A DNA stretch of 64,000 bases from Lichtheimia corymbifera B2541 (GCA_000697475.1 JNEU01000930.1:1-64000); one strand, 5' to 3'. Counted from the stretch's first letter, positions 44,198 to 59,226 are shown. Made by a program: numbers and translations. Notes: generated by a model not told the origin, from the sequence alone.

Positions 44198-47100
44198 ATG
44201 TTCGAAAAGTCTCTCACCGACCTTATCCGAGGAATACGCGCCAACAAGAAGAACGAGCAAAAGTATATACAAGTCTGCCTGCAAGAAATTCGGAATGAAG
44301 TCAAGTCGAACGACGTGGATGTGAAAGGAGTCGCCATTGCCAAGCTGACCTATGTATGTATGCATGCATCTGTTCAAGGCCCACCGACTTTAACAGTGTC
44401 CATTCAATAGCTTCAAATGCTTGGCTACGACATGTCCTGGGCGTCATTCCACGTAGTTGAAGTCATGTCAAGCCCGAAGTTTGTACATAAAAGGGCCGGC
44501 TATCTCGCAGCGTCGCAGTCGTTTCAACAGGATACGGATGTCCTCATGCTCACCACCAACCTTATCAAAAAGGTACGTGCGTGTTCATTCTTTGCAAAGG
44601 ATAGCTCATTTAGTGTAACATCGATATAGGATTTGGCATCACCCTCTCCACTGGATATTGGTATTGCGATCAACGGCTTATCCCATATTGTCACACCTGA
44701 TCTTGCTCGCGATTTATGCCAAGACCTCGTTTCCATGCTGAATCATTCTCGGCCCTATATACGCAAAAAGGTGGTTCTGGTTCTGTACAAGGTGTTTCTG
44801 AGATTTCCCGAAGCACTACGACTCAGCTTTCCGAGATTGAGAGAGAAGTTAGAGGATCCTGATCCATGTAAGTGAATAACCTGGGAATGGTATTGTATAT
44901 CCAACAGGATGAATAACGGTGATTGTAGCTGTCGTATCTGCCACTGTGAGTGTGATCTGTGAGCTCGCTCGTAAGAATCCTCGGAATTACTTGTCTCTGG
45001 CACCACAACTCTTTCGCTTGTTGACGACTTCATCCAACAATTGGATGCTTATCAAGATCATCAAAATGGTATATGCACTTTTCTTTCTCGTATCATGAAG
45101 AACGGTTATCTAATTGCTCAAAGTAGTTTGCTTCATTGACACCATTAGAACCGCGCTTGATCAAAAAGTTACTTCCACCGCTTATATCCTTGATCCAAAC
45201 GACGCCAGCCATGTCTTTGCTCTATGAATGTATTCACACGGTGATCACAGGTGGTTTCCTCGAAGCTGCTGGTGACTCGGGTAACACGTTGGCAGCAACC
45301 TGTGTTAATCGCTTACGCCAGTTTTTGGAAGATCCCGATCAAAACTGTAAGTCAATTTATGAACACCGATAGAGCATGCAACGAGTCTTTGTTAATGCAG
45401 TCGCCGTCAACTAGTGAAATACGTCGGACTTTTAGCCATGAGCCGCCTGCGATCCACTCATCCAAAATTGATCGCTGAGAACAAGGATATCATTCTGGAA
45501 TGTATTGACGATCAGGATTTCAGTATTCGTTTACGTGCACTTGATCTCGTCGTTGGAATGGTAAGTGGGATCTTTATTGCTTGGATTTTTTGGGGGACAG
45601 TGGGATAACCTTTTCTATTTACAGGCGAGCAAGAAAACGCTTGTCGACATTGTCAAACGACTTATTGCACACCTTGTTCCTCCTGAACAAAATGACAACG
45701 CTGTATCTATTCACGAAGCACCCACCGTGTTGGATCCGATCTATCGCACAGACATCATCAATCGCATCATCTATATTTGCAGTCAACATCAATACCGCAA
45801 CATCACCAATTTCGAATGGTACATTACAGTCTTGGTTGGAATGGCATATGTTTCAGGCGTGAACGTGGGTGAAGTCCTGACGACCCAGTTGATGGATGTT
45901 GCTGTGCGAGTCAAGAGTGTGCGCCCATTTGCGGTGAAACAAATGGTAACTACCCACCAAAGTATAGCTGACTTGTTATCTCACATCCTTTGGATAGTTC
46001 AATCTCTTATCGGATAAGCAACTTCTTCGTACTGCAAGAAAACGAGATAGCAATGTTGAAGTGCTTTCTGCTGCTGCTTGGATATGCGGTGAATACTGCA
46101 GGTAAGTAATTACATTTGTTATTAGAGATGATACCTTGCTTATGGCTAATGCAAATCCACAGCTATTTAGATAGCATCCCAGCAACGTTGGAATGTCTTC
46201 TTACCCCCTATATGCTCGACTTGCCTGTTTCCGTACAATCGATCTATGTTCACACCATCATCAAGATTTATGGCTTTTGGGTGCATGAGTTGGCTGATGA
46301 ATGGAACGGAGAATTGCAACAAGAGTTTTTGAAGGTCACTGAGGTGATGAGGAGCAAAATCAGCATATTCGAAGGAAGCACGGATCTTGAAGTGAAGGAG
46401 AGGGTAAGTCGAAAACCTTAAAAGAAAGTCAGGAAGGAAGGAATAACACCTCTTTTAAAGGGATACAATGCAAGAGCTATATTTGATTTGGTGTTGAGAT
46501 CTGTACCCCAAGAGGAAATCGGCATTGAATCACTGTCATTACTTCAAGGCTTTTCAAGGCTTTTCTCATTATACGAGTTGAATCCGGTTGCTCCTAAAGC
46601 ACAAAGGAAGGTCCCCATTCCAGAAGGTCTCGACTTGGATCAATACATCAATGAGCCTCTCCCCGACTTGGTATCAGACACAGATTCTGAAGATGCCGCT
46701 TCATCCTTTGATCCTGTCATCCCTACTCACACAAAGAAAAAGAAATCCAAAAAGAATGGCGCTGACTATGACGATGAGGATATTGAAAAGGTAAAGAGGG
46801 TATACGGTAATTAATCCAATCGCTGATACTGATTCATTCGGTTTTAGCGACGCGCACTACGCTTGGAAGCAATCAAGCATGACCCCTATTACATTGCGTC
46901 CGACAAGCCGAAGAGGGATGAGGACAAGCTGTTGGATGTTGAAGATATCGATTCGATTCCAGTTGTCAAGTTATCAATGGACGATTTTGATGAGAACAAG
47001 AAGCATCGCAAGAAAAAGTCAAAGAAATCAAGAAAGGCTCGCATGCCATTACCAGCACCACCTGTCTATGCACCAGAAGAGATGCCAGATAATGCAGTGC

Positions 47101-48516
47101 AAAGTGACCAAGAAGAGGATAACAACACTCGTCGTAACGCCAATGACAACGCTACATCATCACCCATTCGAGAAGGAAGACGGGACATTTTCGCTTACGA
47201 CGACACAGTATTAAACTCGGTTGACCTTTCAGTCCCTGTGGGCGAAGAAGAGCAACTTCCACAAATGACGGCCTATTTGACCCCTGAAGAAGTGCGTCGA
47301 CAAGAAGAAGTAAAGATGCGAACCGAAAGGAAGCAATCACGTAAACAAGCAAGCTCTCGACAACGTGTAAGTATATTCCTGCCTTTGAAGGTTGAACCAC
47401 CCCACTCACATGCTGTGATAGACCTCCGATGATACCCAAAAGAAGAAGAAAAAGAAGAAAAAGAGCAGCAAAAAGTCTTCAAAAGCCGCAAAACAGGTTG
47501 GTTGATTCTCAACATGATAGTATTCTCAAGATTCACTCATCTAATTTACATAGGAGGAAGTGGAACCATCCCACACTGCTGCTGATTTGCCATCTGCTAC
47601 TGAGATAATGAACCAAGAAGAACAAATGAGCAAGACACATATTCTCTATGAGGATGATGCTATTGTTTTGGTAAGCTCGAACACAAGGATGACTACTTTT
47701 ATAGCTAACCTGTAGTTTAGTCTTACAACGTAGTATTGGATACGGAGAAAGAGGGTGACGATCCTATGATCAGCGTGAAATTCTCGGTGTCAAACAAGAG
47801 CAAGGAATCAACCATTTCGAATCTGTGTATATCTTCTCCTCAGTCGCTTGACTTTAGGCCAGTGGATCATACGGAATCGGAGACGCTATCCATTGGTGAT
47901 GAGCATGAGCTATCGCTTGAGGAAACACTGCACATAACGGGTCGATTTGTGATGCTTGGTGATATGCGGCGTGATTTACATATATCCTGTGATTTGCAAT
48001 ATCGTGTAGAGGTACGTATGAAAATGGTGTGAAAATAGAAGCATATAACCGTGTACTCATAAGCATTGGCTTTTGTAGGACTCATCCATGGTGACAATGT
48101 CTGATCTACATATCCCTATCAGACCTAGCGTTTTCCTTGTTGTCAACCAGCCTGGAATCGATCCCTCCCAATTTGCAGCCTTACTGGAAAATCATGGAGA
48201 ACAATTTGACTATCGTGACACAGCACAACTCAAAATCCAAAACACAAGGGATATCTCAACGGATCAAGCACCAATTGAACTCTTGGGCGACATTTCTAGG
48301 AGCATCCGACTACAGGTTGTGGAAGTGGTGCCTGGTGCTGCATCCCTTTATGGCAAGAGTGTCACAGACGTCCAAGTGGCAGGATTATTAAAGTACACGA
48401 TTCCATCAGGAACGGAGGACAATACGATCAACGTTACGATAGATCTAAAGTGTACGGATGACGGTTTCTTGGAAGCACTTATCGATGAGATATCATCCCT
48501 TGAAGTTAATCACTAG
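44198..48516 (+). CDS. APL5: AP-3 adaptor complex subunit delta
   Basis: The large subunit of AP-3, which sorts cargo from Golgi/endosomes to the vacuole. Fifteen exons close to 1165 aa: 44198-44353, 44411-44572, 44630-44867, 44929-45068, 45127-45346, 45415-45560, 45625-45945, 45998-46101, 46163-46403, 46461-46790, 46848-47366, 47422-47496, 47554-47670, 47721-48011, 48079-48516. Seen: MFEKSLTDLIRGIRANK (diagnostic delta start), adaptin trunk repeats (YLAASQSF, LKYVGLLAMSRL, RLRALDLVVGM), a charged Lys/acidic hinge (DFDENKKHRKKKSKKSRKAR; KKKKKKKSSKKSS) and a C-terminal ear. Residues KRRALRLEAIKHDPYYI match the delta-specific linker. Complete. Confidence 0.95.
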
Positions 48517-49227
48517 ATAGTTTGCCCAATAGCCCTTACTTTTACTTTTGATAAAACTGCCATTTATACTAAACATTCTAAGGCTTTTCAGCATGATCCA
48601 TTTGTGGCAATGATTGCCTTGATACTTCGCTACAGTAATCATAATTGAGGATGGGGGAAATCAATACTGTATATGGAGACCAACTGAGGACATGTAGATG
48701 AAAAATGGGTTATTATCCATATGAACTGGATTTGCAGCTTATTATGGTATCCTCATTGGAACTTTGGATGTCACGTTTATAGCAGACCTAAATGACTTGC
48801 ATCAGCTATGCGCTTTCATTAACGTGTCCTAGTTCGCATGGCAACATACAATGTGCAGGAAAGATTCTGTAACGCTCCGTCAGCAACATCCTCCTTATAC
48901 AAGGCTTCCGAGATGGAAGTTCCCCTGAGGATCGAAAGGTCGTAGTTGAAGAGTTTCTTCGAAACTTGAGTATTCTTTACTCATGGCCAAGTGTATGATC
49001 CGTTGTGGTTGGCTTGAATTGATCTCTTGACTCTGGAGTTTATTGTTAATGAGTAATCATTGGTGCAGCCTTCTATAGCGAAAGGAGCTATTATGCACCA
49101 TCCGCCTGCAGCTTGGACACTTCAATTCATGCCCTCCTGCTTCGTTACACAAACAAATCTTCTGCATATTTGGCTTTAGTGTTATGCAGGCGATTAGCAA
49201 TGGAAAAAGATCACTTTTCATATACCA

Positions 49228-49933
49228 TCTCGCTTACAGCGGCTGTAAGCGTGGTGCTATATGACAAGTGGTCTTTGTTGATTGTCAAGTAGCTAGATCC
49301 TAATAGAGCCAAAGATCCAGAGAGGCGTGTTTGTGTACCTGAGCTAAAAAAGCCGGGACTTCAGAGACAATGCATGGCAGGTACGCAAACGTCATTTCCA
49401 ATGCATACATTGGCAGTTAACATGTGCTTTTTCTCATTCCCAATTTTTGTCCAATCCACTTGATGGGGATGATGCGCCTGCTCCAGACATTCATCTCCAT
49501 CATTCAACTTTCTTGATCCGTGCTGATTTCACTGAGTTACGCTCAAACAAAGAGCATATCAGCCCATACATGATGCAGCATGCACTATCCACCTCAACTG
49601 ATGTTTCTTTATTTGAGCGTAACTCAGCCAAATCAGCTCGGATCACGACAATTGAACCACGGAAATACTTGACTAGAGCAGGCGCATCATCCCCATCAAG
49701 TGGGTTGGGCAAAAGCTGGAACGGAAAAGAAGTGCATGTTAGCTGCCAATGTATGACCGTTATTGAATCGTCCATTAAATATTATGCATTCGCCCTTTCT
49801 GTTCACCGCAACCAAATGTTCTACACAATGACGCCCCTCTGCATCTTTGGCTCTATTAGGGTCTAGCTACTTGACAATTAACAAAGACCACTTGTCATAT
49901 AGCGTCATGCTTTCAGCATATGTAAAAACGTAA
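49228..49933. mobile_element. Large imperfect palindrome (fold-back element)
   Basis: Two arms of about 345 bases are diverged reverse complements around a centre near 49580. Pairs seen: GCTATATGACAAGTGGTCTT near 49256 against AAGACCACTTGTCATATAGC near 49885; CTAATAGAGCCAAAGAT near 49300 against ATCTTTGGCTCTATTAG near 49843; AATCCACTTGATGGGGATGA near 49454 against TCATCCCCATCAAGTGGGTT near 49690; TTACGCTCAAACAAAGA near 49538 against TTATTTGAGCGTAA near 49610. Mismatches show the arms are old. No transposase or target-site duplication was identified, so calling it a non-autonomous fold-back transposon is inference. Confidence 0.75.
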
Positions 49934-50094
49934 AAGTGCCTGTATCTCTAAACTTTACAATGAAACGTGGGGTCTTCAATCGAACAAAGTTGCTCGTCCG
50001 GGTGAAGCGCACCTTGGGTGCAAGTTTCACGATCAACCTCGCCGATCCCAGATTCACCCAATGTCACCACGAGCCAAAGTTGAAAAAAAATTCA

Positions 50095-51090
50095 AGAGGT
50101 CGACCTATCAACAGGTTCACTTTGCCTATCAACCGGTCCACTTTGCCTTCAACTGGTCCACTTTTTCTGTGTAACCGGTCCCCTTTTGCCTATCACCTGG
50201 TCCACTTTTGCCTTCAACTGGTTCGCTCTTTCCTATCAACCGGTCCACTTTTTCTGCGTAACCGGTCCACTTTGCCTTCAACTGGTCCACTTTTTCTGTG
50301 TAACCGGTCCCCTTTGCCTATCACCTGGTCCTTTTTCTGCGTAACCGATCCACTTTTTCTGCGTAACCGGTCCACTTTTTCCTATCAACAGGTCCACTTT
50401 GCATCCAACCGGTCCACTTTGCATCCAACCGTCCACTTTTTCCTATCAGCTGGTCCACTTTTTCTGCGTAACCGATCCACTTTTTCTGCGTAACCGGTCC
50501 ACTTTTTCCTATCAACAGGTCCACTTTGCATCCAACCGGTCCACTTTGCATCCAACCGTCCACTTTTTCCTATCAGCTGGTCCACTTTTTCTGCGTAACC
50601 GATCCACTTTTTCTGCGTAACCGGTCCACTTTTTCCTATCAACAGGTCCACTTTGCATCCAACCGGTCCACTTTGCATCCAACCGTCCACTTTTTCCTAT
50701 CAGCTGGTCCACTTTTTCTGCGTAACCGATCCACTTTTTCTGCGTAACCGGTCCACTTTTTCCTATCAACAGGTCCACTTTGCATCCAACCGGTCCACTT
50801 TGCATCCAACCGTCCACTTTTTCCTATCAGCTGGTCCACTTTTTCTGCGTAACCGATCCACTTTTTCTGCGTAACCGGTCCACTTTTTCCTATCAACAGG
50901 TCCACTTTGCATCCAACCGGTCCACTTTGCATCCAACCGTCCACTTTTTCCTATCAGCTGGTCCACTTTTTCTGTAATCGGTCCACTGTTTTCTTTCATC
51001 GGATCCCTTTTTTCTGCGTAATCGGTTCACATTTGCCCTCACCCGGTCCACCATTTCATTTAAATGGTCCACTTTTCTGTGTAACCGGTC
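50095..51090. repeat. Nested minisatellite with a 127-bp higher-order unit
   Basis: The basic monomer starts G(G/A)TCCACTTT and is 20-22 bases long. Between about 50330 and 50975 six monomer types in fixed order (22+22+22+20+20+21 bases = 127) repeat as a block about five times; GTAACCGATCC recurs at 50341, 50468, 50595, 50722 and 50849, exactly 127 apart. The blocks look almost identical. Flanks (50095-50330 and 50975-51090) consist of more diverged single monomers. Because 127 is not a multiple of three, each block shifts frame, so the open frames seen here are not protein-coding. Confidence 0.95.
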
Positions 51091-51193
51091 CAGCGACAGC
51101 TCTTTACTCATTTGCACAATCGTCATCATGCATCTTGCCATCATTCATATTTTGTATGTACCCGTTGCTGTCCACCATAAATGTTCTGTTTGT

Positions 51194-51738
51194 TCAGCAT
51201 CTTCTATGCTTCCTTGACCTTCTTGTGTTCATGAGAAGCGACATCAGAGCAGTCTCCTCTCGCGTGTCTGATGTTATCACCTTGAACCCGGGATCTTTCT
51301 AGTGTACGTCTTAATGACAACAATCCGCCAGCATCCTTTGCACAACCCATTCAACATACTGGTATAAGGTTGATGATGTCTCCATTAAAGATCTGGATCT
51401 CTTTTCGTAAAGGAAGCTGCTTTCCATTCAACAAGGACGGGTTGGGAGCGAGCTACTGGTACGCGGTTAGAGCCTTTGCGTGCACGACTTGTGTAACTAT
51501 TACATACCCTCTCGATAAAACATCGACCATCCTCCAGTAAACTTATACGCACTATTCAATGTCCAAAGACGCGTTGATGATGCATGATATCGATAGCCCA
51601 AGTTGCTCTGCCTTGCTTCCTGCTGACATGGGGATTGAGTATTTCAAGGTCATTCGGATTCCCTCGCCCAAGTAAAAAAGGTTCCTCTTCATGGAGAATG
51701 ATCTGGTGTCCATTGCGTAGGTCAATTAGCGAAGCCAT
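51194..51738 (-). CDS. Small FHA-domain-only protein
   Basis: Exons 51738-51612, 51551-51508, 51452-51360 and 51298-51194 give 122 aa with phases intact. The FHA fold is complete: EPFLLGRGNPND (strand plus G-R-G), NPHVSRKQVRISLLEDGR (the S-R-K-Q phosphothreonine pocket), then APNPSLLNGKQLPLRK (N-x-x-x-L-N-G) and FNGDIINLIPKD. A basic tail follows (NTRRSRKHRRC). The first intron uses a GC donor (CAAG|GCAGAG); without it the frame ends early after 60 residues. FHA domains of the aprataxin/PNKP type look most similar (inference), but no catalytic domain is attached. The 3' end lies about 100 bases from the minisatellite. A decayed donor in a dying gene is the alternative. Confidence 0.7.
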
Positions 51739-52646
51739 GGTATAAAGTGGGAGAGAGCCTTTTGCGGAAGTGGAAGAGTGGGTTGGATCCTAAATTTGTG
51801 GATAGAGAGAGAGAATCCAACGGCAACAGCCAACAGCAAAATCAATGCTGGATGATGTACTACCTGGTGAAGACATCCCTTATCACATGATGCTATGTAG
51901 TGATGTTGTCCACGCAACAAGATACAGTAAAATGATGGCAGCCAATTCGTGCACGGACCTCGTTGACTTTAGCATTGCAAAAGTGGTGGGATGGCGTGTC
52001 GCTTCTTGCGGGGTCATATCTTCTCCTATCATGGATCGATGTAAGATAACTACATCCGTATCTCAAGTAATAAACTGCCTTCTTCCGATTTATGCGCTTC
52101 TCTGTACATTCGACCTTTATTGTATAACTTGATGATGATTTAAAGAACAGAGCTGAGATTATGAATGACGCAATAATCGCAGTACAGTGCTTTACGTTTC
52201 GAAAATGCAGATGTTGGGGGCGGGGCGGAAACATGATACAGCTTCAAGATCTGCTATACGAATTCAAGTAGCTTACTAAATTCGTTTAGGTTCTCGATAC
52301 AAATATTGATCTAGCACTACGCACAGATTTTGATCTGTCAATACAATCTCCATAATGAGCCCAATACAGATCATTAATGAAACCCTGATGAAGATGGTGG
52401 TCATACCGATGTTTTGAGCATCATTAGAAATCATCGACCTAAATATGACACCGCCTGCAAAAGATTATTGCACCTGCTGCATAACAAGCTATGATCATGA
52501 AGACCTGTTTATTTAATACGATTACGTGATGCTGAAGCTCTAATTTAGAAATGAAGTAACTACGTGGATATGTCCAGTAAAGAATGCCATCACAGATCTT
52601 GTTAAAGGATGGCGATATAGCTTGAACGAATTGCCATCTGTCACAA
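51739..52646. other. Intergenic region upstream of the FHA gene
   Basis: No gene is recognised; several short open frames on both strands lack splice continuity and family resemblance. Confidence 0.4.
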
Positions 52647-52871
52647 TTATGCCTGTTTTCCAGCATCCTCGAGCGATTTGTATGAGCAGTACTTGTCTGG
52701 ATTATTCTTCATCGCACGCTTGGTAACCAATATTGGGTCAGTGGGATCATGCCGATAGCAAAGTTCTAGGTCTTTCATTTCATCCAACCATTTCTGAAGC
52801 CTTGCAACGTTATCATCGTTGTACTCCTCGCAATGGAACATGCAGAGAGCTTGCTGCTTTGTTATGTCCAT
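52647..52871 (-). CDS. Hypothetical 74-aa protein
   Basis: A single frame starting MDITKQQALCMFHCEEYNDD and containing NVARLQKWLDEMKDLELCYR then DPTDPILVTKRAMKNNPDKY. Charge pattern and predicted amphipathic helices look protein-like rather than random, and the upstream flank has a CCAATCACATTG element near 53010. No family is recognised and no second exon was needed. It may be a real small soluble protein. Confidence 0.4.
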   Translation of the reverse strand: MDITKQQALCMFHCEEYNDDNVARLQKWLDEMKDLELCYRHDPTDPILVTKRAMKNNPDKYCSYKSLEDAGKQA

Positions 52872-53245
52872 CTTTTAAGCAGCAAAAAGTTCGGGAAGTC
52901 AGATATTGCTGAAGTTAAGAAAAGCTTAATCCTGGTGTAGTGAAGGGGAAACTGAAAAGCGCATAACCACTGGGCTGCACTGCTGTTAAATTTAAAGCAA
53001 CGCTTCTCATCCAATCACATTGTGGGGGTCAGCTATAATGAATATGGGTTGCGCTAATGAGTCTTAACCAAGAACGCAAGAGATCGTCAAGCAGGATAGT
53101 GAGAGTAGCAGGGTAGAAGGTGTTCTTTTAAGCATAAAGATTGTACTGTCATGGCAATGAAATTGAGTAATAATAATATTGTCCCAGGAGCAACGTCAAG
53201 GATGAAATTTACCATCCTCTCCTTTTCAAAAGCAGCCGCACTTTA

Positions 53246-56124
<2,879 letters not shown>

Positions 56125-56163
56125 AATTTTACCAATGGAGATGATGCACTACTACTGCTACTA

Positions 56164-57429
56164 CTACGATTTGGATGCGTGATTGATATTAATGATTTCA
56201 GTGTCTGGATAAATGAGATTTGTGCAATTGCGGCAACGAGCCATCGAAAGAGCCTCTAGCCCTTGTAATTCTCGAACGTGTTCATCTCGGCTATTGCGTG
56301 ATAGTGTGCTTCCGATATCACTTTGCATTGTTTTCGAGATCATCTGGTCGTTTTCATTGGACTTGGCTTTGTCGCGTTTGAATTGCTTGATTAAAAGATA
56401 GCCTGTAATTACCCCTGTGATGGTATGATTAGGCAAGCTAATGATGGTGGATAATGAAAAAGAGCACTTACAATCAAATGAATACAAGTCAGCTGATAAA
56501 CCACCCATCGCTTTGCATGCAATCAGGATACCAGTGACAATATTGGAAGCAATGACACCCACTCTGTAATATTATATATAGTTGCGTTAGCCAGCAGGTC
56601 ATTCACAGTGATATCGATCGATACGTACGAAAATATGGTGCCGCTCGCTAACAATGACTTGTGCAAGCTGTTTCCGAATAGGCGATAGTGGCGATAGATC
56701 ACCATTAAAAAAGCGACTGATAAGAACGCATTGCTTGCAATATCCAATCCAAGCTTTGCAATGGCTGGCCATTCGACTAGTTTGCACAAGAATAGCATGT
56801 TACTTTTTTTTTGTCATTTTTGTATCACACAAAGAGCCCTTTTTGACTTACGGTTTTCCATCTACCAAGATATTATTAAGTGATACAATCTTTATGCCAC
56901 TGGAGAAAAAGAAAGACTTACCAAGCAATTTCCTATGGAGTCTCTGTAGGACGGTACTTTTCCCAATGTTGCATAAAGAAAGATCAAAGCAAGATAACCG
57001 CAATTGATAAAGGAGCCCACCCAGAGCAGCCATTTTGCATGGTCATAGCATATATAGGCCTTGTACAAAAGGATACTCTGTATACAGCATCCTCCAAGGT
57101 TGACAGCAATGATAGATACCCAATATCGCTATAAAAGAGAGAGAGAAGGTTACAAACATCAGTTATCAACAACAACGAGCTTGCTCACTTACCACATCAC
57201 AGCTCAAGTCTGCTAATGGATTGAGTAAGCTACTCAATATCACAATAAATGCTAGGAGAACTTCAGCCAAAACGGCAAAATGGAGCAGTTTTCTAGATCT
57301 GTGGACCAGGGTTATGGCATTCAAGATTTGCCATATGACACAAGTGAGACAAATACTCATATACACCAAAGTATATGCAGCGGCACGGTCTTTTGGCTGT
57401 GGGTTGCTGTTGTTAATATTGGGGTCCAT
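56164..57429 (-). CDS. Seven-helix membrane protein, family unknown
   Basis: Six exons close to 314 aa: 57429-57193, 57128-56922, 56861-56852 (10 nt), 56776-56629, 56563-56472, 56414-56164. Seven hydrophobic helices are visible: AYTLVYMSICLTCVIW, LLHFAVLAEVLLAFIVIL, VSIIAVNLGGCCIQSILL, LLWVGSFINCGYLALIFLYA, GLDIASNAFLSVAFLMVIY, SGTIFSVGVIASNIVTGILI and WVITGYLLIK. A polar 90-residue C-terminal tail follows with two CxxC-like cysteines (MARCRNCTNLIYPD). Topology is that of a GPCR-like or transporter-like protein, but no family is recognised. An alternative start at 57441 adds MLSF. The 10-nt exon restores both frame and sequence flow (NCL-MEN-LEWPA). Confidence 0.75.
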
Positions 57430-57687
57430 GAAAGATAACAAAAGATAAAGAGCATAATGGATGATTCAAATGAATGAGCTTTATATGTAGGTGCGTTATA
57501 CTATTGACAGGAGGAGGAGGAGGAGCAGCAGGAGGTAGTTAATTCATGCATCTACTCTTGGGTGGCGTACTCTTTTGTTCGCCTGATATGGAAATGGCTG
57601 GTCGACCTGGGTGAGAGAGTATCCCTTGCCAACCTTGTGTGCGTGTGTGTGACACGAGAGCCCTGCTATCGTTGTTTTTGCCCTTCC

Positions 57688-59194
57688 ATGTCGTGGAGAC
57701 GTACCCCGATCACTTCCCATATTCGAACATGGACGGTAAACATCAGTGGCATGCCTTGAATAACTGGATCGCAATTGACTCTTGGTTTCACTTTGTAGAC
57801 TCTCGCAGCTAATGAACGAGCGAATCGTGCCATTCTATTCCCAGGTAGTAAACGTAGCCGTGGATACCGCTTTCTATTCAACGTTATTGACTATGTCACC
57901 CTCCCTCCCTCTATCATGAAAAAGGCCAAGGATCCCAGTTTGTAGGCATGGGAAAGGATCTTTATGAAATGTATCCTCGTTCAGCCAAGTTGGTATTCGA
58001 TGAAGCAGACGAAGCTGTGGGTGGTGGATTGAAATCATTGACATTTGAAGGAGACCAAGTAAGTAAGCAACAACGCATAGATGATAGATGCGATCATTGT
58101 TGACATGAATGAATGAATGATAGGGAAAACTCAAACTCACCGAGAATGCACAACCAGCTATTCTGACGACTTCGATTGCTATGCTCAAAGTACTGGAGAT
58201 CGACTTTGGCCTTGATATCGCAAAGCATTGTAAATATGCATTGGGTCATTCCCTAGGAGAATATACTGCTCTTGTCGCTACAGGTGCACTTGGCTTGGCG
58301 GATGGTGTTCGTCTGGTGCGTTTACGTGGCAAAGAGATGCAACAAGCGGTAGCCGATCGTCATGGTCAAACAGCCATGTCAGCCTTGGTGGTACGCAAAG
58401 CAAAACTTTCAGATTTGGAAGAGGCCATCCGAGAAATTAATGCTGAACTCCCCATTGGTGAGCTTGTTCAACTGGCAAATGTTAACAGTGTATGTATGAA
58501 CGAGATCGATGTGTGATGATGATGATATACTCATCCTATGTTGTAGTCAGCACAAGTGGTTATCAGTGGAACGAGCAAAGGCGTTGATGAGGCATCAAGG
58601 ATTTTACAAAGCAAACGCCTTGCAGCAAGAGCAGTTGATTTGCCTGTCTCGTAGGTAGCATTGTGCAATGGGATATCAAAGTTGGGCACATGTATAACTG
58701 GTAAAAATGGGATTTTAGAGCACCGTTTCATTGTTCATTGGTGCAAGATGCAGCAGATGCTATGCAAGAGGCATTTACCAAGATCCCCTTTAAAGAGCCA
58801 TGCATAAACGTCATTTCCAATGTAACAGCAAGACCGGTAAAGTATCTCAACGTTCATTGTGTCTCCGACCCACTCGTACTTATATAATGTTGTCAGTATG
58901 ACAGTGTGGATGAGATTGCCCCCTTACTCGTCAAACAAGTGACATCGACTGTTGAATGGCACAGGAGCATTGAATATTGCAAGGATCAAAATGTCAATGA
59001 GTTTATTTGCTTTGGACCAGGCAAGGTGTTGGCTAATTTACTGAAAAAGGAGCATCCATTGGATAAGATAAGGTACGTCCACTTCACCCCCACCCCTAAA
59101 TGCGGATAATTGACCAACCGTCCAACCTTATAGAGCAATTACCAGTGCAGACGACATCCTCCATCATGCAAAAGAGTTTCAACAGAGATATTGA
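57688..59194 (+). CDS. MCT1: Mitochondrial malonyl-CoA:ACP transacylase
   Basis: Loads malonyl groups on the acyl carrier protein for mitochondrial fatty acid synthesis (lipoate precursor). Eight exons close to 350 aa: 57688-57735, 57799-57844, 57925-58058, 58124-58489, 58547-58650, 58719-58836, 58897-59072, 59134-59194. The leader MSWRRTPITSHIRTWT is Arg/Ser/Thr-rich without acidic residues, a mitochondrial presequence. Motifs: AILFPGQGSQFVGMGKDL, GHSLGEYTALVATGAL with the nucleophilic Ser, RLRGKEMQQA, and SAPFHCSLV with the catalytic His, then FGPGKVLANL. Typical FabD length plus leader. Its stop lies 32 bases from that of the convergent bL31m gene. Confidence 0.95.
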
Positions 59195-59226
59195 TTGAAT
59201 ATACATAAAGAATATACACACACACT

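Larger units (their letters stand above)
48517..51193. other. Repeat-rich intergenic region
   Basis: About 2.7 kb with no convincing gene: unique sequence to about 49225, a large fold-back palindrome, then the nested minisatellite up to about 51090. Long open frames in both orientations here (including 100-codon frames repeated every 127 bases) are by-products of the repeats. Confidence 0.7.

Noticed and set aside
49447..49866. 139-codon plus-strand frame and a 91-codon minus-strand frame with matching peptides (NPLDGDDAPA, ELRSNKE)
   Set aside because: The match arises because the two arms of the palindrome are reverse complements; there is no protein-like conservation.
50321..51144. Series of 65-101 codon open frames on both strands
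   Set aside because: They recur every 127 bases with identical peptides because the minisatellite itself repeats; the unit shifts frame each time and has no start, splice or family context.
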